Positions 60,114 through 64,000 of a DNA stretch of 64,000 nt are shown here, in pieces. The notes under the pieces were generated by a model. That model did no database searches. It was not told the origin of the DNA and saw only the letters and a list, made by a program, of their open reading frames with translations. Both the position numbers and the translations under genes were made by a program. Numbering within the stretch: the first letter of the stretch is position 1; every line of letters starts with the position of its first letter. The stretch is from Ahaetulla prasina. Lineage: Eukaryota; Chordata; Lepidosauria; Squamata; Colubridae. The stretch spans positions 34,935,935-34,999,934 of the forward strand of contig NC_080541.1 in NCBI RefSeq assembly GCF_028640845.1, written 5' to 3'.

Positions 60114-62790
60114 GTAAGGCAGAAACTATTGATCTGTCATTGACCAATAGAAGTACATTCAGTAAAGTGAACCAAATAAAACTGTCCCCTAACAATTATT
60201 GGTGTTTTGTGAGTGAAGTTTACACATAAAGTAGTGAAATTCACTCATGGCATGTAATTATACTTTTCTTCTATATATATATATGTTTCTGATAAGCAAA
60301 GTGAAGTTGCAGCAAACATCTTGAACTTTCTTTTTGCTTTCATGTTCTCATTTTGGATAGCAAGAGATAAGAGATAAACTTACTTTCTAAAAACAAGAGT
60401 CATAATATTAATTAAACTATTAATTGTCCCCCTCCACTATACAAATCTCCAGCATTTGCTTATCCTTGCTCATCCTTCTCTCCAGCTCAATAGTTAAGTC
60501 TATTGTTTGTTTGCATTGTAGCCTTCTGAATAAGAGTTGATAGAGAAAATGGTGATAGGGAAAAAAATGAACTTTTTTGACACCCGAATTAGCCATTTCC
60601 AATTTATTACATTTACTATATTGGTATATCTATCCAGCTGATTGTGGTAGATTTAAAGCTCACTCATTTTTAAAAGCAGCTCAACAACTATTTAGATTGG
60701 AAAGTTGTGCCTCAATTTGTAATAATTGTAACCCAACTTCTCTAACCACATAATGACAGGGATGCTATTATATATTTCTGTTTTTCCTGTTCTATTTTCA
60801 GAAGCATTGTTTCCCCACTGTCAGCAGCTGTCTGGTTTTTCCCTATTCTTATAGTATATTGTGATAAGTAACATCTGTATACATGCTCAGATAGGAGCAG
60901 TGCCAGAAAAAACCCAACAAGCTGTACTTCCTCATATTTCCCTATATTAAGGAGAGGTTATTTAAAACTGAAAAGTATTAGAACCACAAAAAATAAAGAT
61001 ATTAAAAATATATGCAACATTAATTCTTTCAGGTTAGAAGGGGAGGCTTGTGTGTGCATACACACGCACACAAAAAATACCAAAAATTAAATTTCTACCT
61101 ACAACTCAGGTCCAGGTAATCCAGTCCAATCTCCTCCATGAAGGTTCTTCAGGCTATAATTTTAAAAAGTATAAAGTCTTCAATGAATTTGTTTCACTTT
61201 TTTATAACTTTTCAAAAATCCAGTGCAATTATGGCAAGCCTGGGCTCATGACAGATCCTTTTTTCTTTTTTCAGTCACTTCCTGCAATGAATTTATGATC
61301 ACAGAATTCTGCTTCGTGGTATTGTTACTCTGTACTGTACTGTACTCTGTACTGTTATGAGATCAGTCTTATTCGCCTGGGTTTGAGTCTCAAAACCCTC
61401 TCAGTCTGGAATATTTCATTATACATTAAAGAGGTCCTTATAAAAAAAGAATCACGTCCTGAAAATTGCCCAGTCAATTCATGCTAAAGAATGAAGCACA
61501 GTTTTGAAAACCTGCACACTTTACATAATGTAACATGTGCAGGAACCAGGTTTTTATGGGGTTTTATGCACAGAGCCATACAATCAACACAATTGGGAAT
61601 TTAAGGAACTTGTGATCAGACAGCAAATGCATTTTTTAAAAAAGAAGCCTTTCTCTTTTACTCTTTCTCATGGAAGCCAAGAGAGAAAATTAAAAACATA
61701 CTAGTTTTGAGTCACAGTTTTAAGGAATGTGGTGGGTTCCTTATTTTAAACCCACAAGATTTCAATGTTATGGAAACAGTAATTATTGATTCTAAAAGTC
61801 TTTTTGGATAAACTCCATAAGGATGTTGTTTTGAAAAAAGAATGGTAAGAGTTTCCTAGGTAGGCCATCTTAATCTTCTGGAAGAAAGGTTAACTTTCAA
61901 TCTAATGAATACTTACATATGTGTGTGTACATTTCAACAAAATGCTTACTTTGGTAATCAGGTTTTCATTCCATTAAAATGTATCATGTGCGCCTATTGA
62001 AGCCAACAATTATAATTGCAAAACTATATGCATGCAGAATTTACCTCCTGAAGGACAACAGGAAGCTGATATTTGCCTCCTATTTAAAATATCAGAAAAA
62101 GATAGTTATTCAATATGTTGTTCTCTTTTAGGATAAGATTAATGTTAGGGCTGAGAAAGAGCTGAGAGACTCATTTGGATTTTGAAAGCATGTTGGAAGA
62201 ACCCTAAAAAAAATAGCTGGGATTGATAGTTTGCGAAATATCTACTATGATTGATGTAGTTTTGCAACTAATCCTCTGGTACCCCAATTTTAAATTAAAG
62301 TCAAGTAGGATAGGGAAGTTGTAAGTAATCACTCAAAGAATCCACGGGTCTGTTTCTGAGAATCTAATAAAAGAAAGCTATTGCCCAATACCTTTTTGAA
62401 ATCTAAAGCATTTACTGCAATTTATCTACAGTATCTTTACTATTTAAGAAAACAACAAGTTAGTGAACTAACGGGATAATAGAATTGGAAGAGACCTTGG
62501 AAGTCTTCTAGTCCAATAGAATAGAATAGAATAGAATTTTTTATTGGCCAAGTGTGATTGGACACACAAGGAATTTGTCTTGGTGCATATGCTCTCAGTG
62601 TACATAAAAGAAAAGATCCTCTGCTCGAGCAGGAAACCCTATACTATTTTGGATAAATGGTTGTCCAATTGCTTTAAACCATTGCATTTCCCCATTGCTT
62701 ATTTGTACAAAATACTGCCTTCAGAAATATTCTAACTTGGGGAAATATGAAACTGACAACATGTCTTTCTCTTCTTCTTTCCTTTTTTAG
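60114..62790 (+). other. RUNX1T1: RUNX1T1 intron 2 (2.7 kb)
   Basis: Bounded by GTAAGG and a TTTCCTTTTTTAG acceptor with a CT-rich tract (62764-62790). It contains a short TATATATATATAT run near 60275, a GTACT-repeat at about 61330 and a CR1 fragment close to the acceptor. No additional exon is recognised. Confidence 0.88.
62475..62678 (-). mobile_element. CR1 3' end (minus) carrying an inserted L3-like tail
   Basis: ATAATAGAATTGGAAGAGAC and CTTGGAAGTCTTCTAGTCCA are the reversed CR1 end. ATAGAATAGAATAGAATAG (62516 onward), TTTATTGGCCAAGTGTGATT and GCATATGCTCTCAGTGTACA follow, a separate LINE tail. The CR1 resumes at CTCGAGCAGGAAACCCTATA and CTATTTTGGATAAATGGTTG. The host CR1 is cut only about 110 bp upstream of the RUNX1T1 exon acceptor. 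Confidence 0.75.
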
Positions 62791-63032
62791 TAACTAATGG
62801 CACAAGCCATTCACCAACAGCTTTGAATGGGGCTCCTTCCCCACCAAATGGCTTTAGCAATGGCCCATCTTCCTCCTCCTCCTCATCTTTGGCTAATCAG
62901 CAATTACCACCAGCTTGTGGAGCTCGGCAGCTTAGCAAACTGAAGAGATTTCTTACAACTTTACAGCAATTTGGCAATGACATTTCACCAGAGATTGGGG
63001 AGAGAGTGCGTACCCTTGTGCTAGGACTTGTG
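62791..63032 (+). CDS. RUNX1T1: RUNX1T1 exon 3 (Ser-rich linker and first half of NHR1/TAFH)
   Basis: The two leading bases TA complete the Leu codon opened at 60113. Eighty codons follow in frame to a GTGAGT donor at 63033, so the exon ends in phase 0. The protein reads [20 protein letters not shown], a run of seven serines with [11 protein letters not shown], then [20 protein letters not shown] and [17 protein letters not shown]. The last part is the start of NHR1 (TAFH), the fold that contacts E proteins (HEB/E2A) and other partners. The remainder of NHR1 and the NHR2, NHR3 and MYND modules must lie beyond the window. The Ser run is encoded by TCT/TCC/TCA repeats, a possible site of length variation. 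Translation past the donor is not real coding. Confidence 0.97.
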
Positions 63033-63139
63033 GTGAGTGAATTAAATTATTGAATGACTCTGGATTTCTTTCTTTCTCTTCAGACTTTCCTTGAAACCTC
63101 CCTTTTATTTATATACCTGACAAGAAGATAAGTGGTACT

Positions 63140-63290
63140 TACATTTTATTTATTTCATTTATACCCCAGCATTCTTCCAAGGGGCTCAAAGAAGTGTTTT
63201 TAGCCTGATCTATCCTGTTGAGGCAAGTAAGTCTTAATCATAATGATTTGCCCAATCTTTGAACCCTGTTTGAACCCTGGATTTCCATAA
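63140..63290 (-). mobile_element. LINE 3' tail relic
   Basis: CATTTTATTTATTTCATTTA, then TACCCCAGCATTCTTCCAAG and GGGGCTCAAAGAAGTG, read as a reversed L2/CR1-like 3' end. CTTGAACCCTGTTTGAACCC-like sequence follows. Diverged. Confidence 0.4.
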
Positions 63291-63464
63291 TACTCTAAAA
63301 AAAATCTTCCTGTTTCATGATTTTAGAACTACCCTGCACATAGTATGATTGGAATTTTAGGACAGAGAAGGAAAGTACTTTATCACATACCACAGATTTA
63401 ATTTATGAGCTTGTTAGCACAAGGTGATGGCCGTTAAAAGGGGATCAGGTGTCTTCTTGGATCT

Positions 63465-63692
63465 TGGGAGCCATGGTGGTGCAGTGATTAGAACGAAGTA
63501 TTGCAGGTTGACTCTGACTCTGCCCACTGCAAGGAGTTTGATCCAACTGGCTCAAGGTTAACTCAGCCTTCCAACCTTCTGAGATCAGTAAAATGAGGAC
63601 CCAGATTGTTGGGGACAATATGCTTATTCTGTAAACAGTTTAGAGAGTGCTGTAAAATACTATGAAGCTATATGTAAGTCTAAGTCTTATTG
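63465..63692 (+). mobile_element. CORE/MIR-like SINE with L2-like tail, plus strand
   Basis: The head is AGCCATGGTGGTGCAGTGAT (A-box). A B-box-like GAGTTTGATCCAACTGG, the core CAGTAAAATGAGGACCCAG then ATTGTTGGGGACAATATGC, and a tail AGAGAGTGCTGTAAAATACT then ATATGTAAGTCTAAGTC follow. It pairs with the reversed copy at 21112. Confidence 0.8.
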
Positions 63693-64000
63693 CCAGTGCT
63701 GTATCAGTCACTGGTATAGAATTCTTATAGGATTTGCAACCATTTCTGCTAGACTTCCAATCATATATGTTTTTTGTTTCCAGAATACTATGGTTGTGCC
63801 ACCATAAAAGGAAAATAATGGATGTTATGGTCTGATTCAGCATACCCCCTATGTTTTTGCATTCCAACAGTAGTAGATATTGAGCTTATGCTCTATTTAA
63901 ATGAAGGAAGTGGGTTTATCAGTCTCAGATACTCAGATTAAATATAGGTTTCAGCAGAGCATTCACATATTTCTTTACTTGGATTGTGTATAAACAATGG

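Larger units (their letters stand above)
63033..64000 (+). other. RUNX1T1: Start of RUNX1T1 intron 3, cut by window end
   Basis: The donor GTGAGT opens it. The rest of the window holds a LINE tail relic and a SINE and no further exon. Confidence 0.88.

Noticed and set aside
60116..60229. Extension of the RUNX1T1 frame beyond 60113 to a stop at 60229
   Set aside because: The GTAAGG donor and exact phase with the next exon show that coding stops at 60113; readthrough would give an unrelated tail.

Overview
This window is vertebrate nuclear DNA: AT-rich, with almost no long reading frames, spliced exons separated by tens of kilobases, and dense interspersed repeats. The repeats point to a squamate reptile, most likely a snake. 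They include tRNA-headed Sauria-type SINEs ending in a CCTTTACCTTT-like tail, CR1/L3-type LINE ends that carry (ATTCT)n/(AGAAT)n tails, and several hAT-like MITEs with 8-bp target duplications. The species cannot be fixed from sequence alone.

The only host gene I recognise is the 5' part of RUNX1T1 (MTG8/ETO), a transcriptional corepressor, on the + strand. Three coding pieces fit. A 7-nt first coding segment, ATGCCTG, ends at a GTAAGT donor (11051-11057). A 138-nt exon lies at 59976-60113 and a 242-nt exon at 62791-63032. Splice phases join exactly (G|AT = Asp, T|TA = Leu). The encoded N-terminus runs [10 protein letters not shown] and continues into the first half of the NHR1/TAFH domain. 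The rest of the gene lies to the right of the window.

Layout: 1-10.5 kb is upstream sequence with a LINE end, MITEs and a CR1 fragment. About 10.5-11.06 kb is the putative promoter, 5'UTR and first exon. 11.06-59.98 kb is one 48.9-kb intron; in human the corresponding 5' introns hold the t(8;21) breakpoints. Inside it are Sauria SINEs, two CORE/MIR-like SINE types, hAT MITEs, decayed R4-like, RTE-like and CR1-like LINE coding fragments, and two clusters (26.7-28.8 kb and 49.4-51.3 kb) of an unusual palindromic element. 60.1-62.8 kb is the next intron, and 63.03 kb onward is the start of a third.

The palindromic element is the most interesting signal. Six units each carry inverted copies of a roughly 100-400-bp arm. 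The arm contains a stem-loop with compensatory base changes between copies, set between CUGANGA-like and GAAA segments as in hammerhead ribozymes. In four units it also has a CCAAT-box array. One unit holds a fragment resembling the C-terminal end of a Penelope-like (GIY-YIG) polyprotein. The outer ends of the units are locked to GACA/TG/CA/TA simple repeats. I interpret these as inverted pseudo-LTRs of a Penelope-like element; this is inference, not proof.
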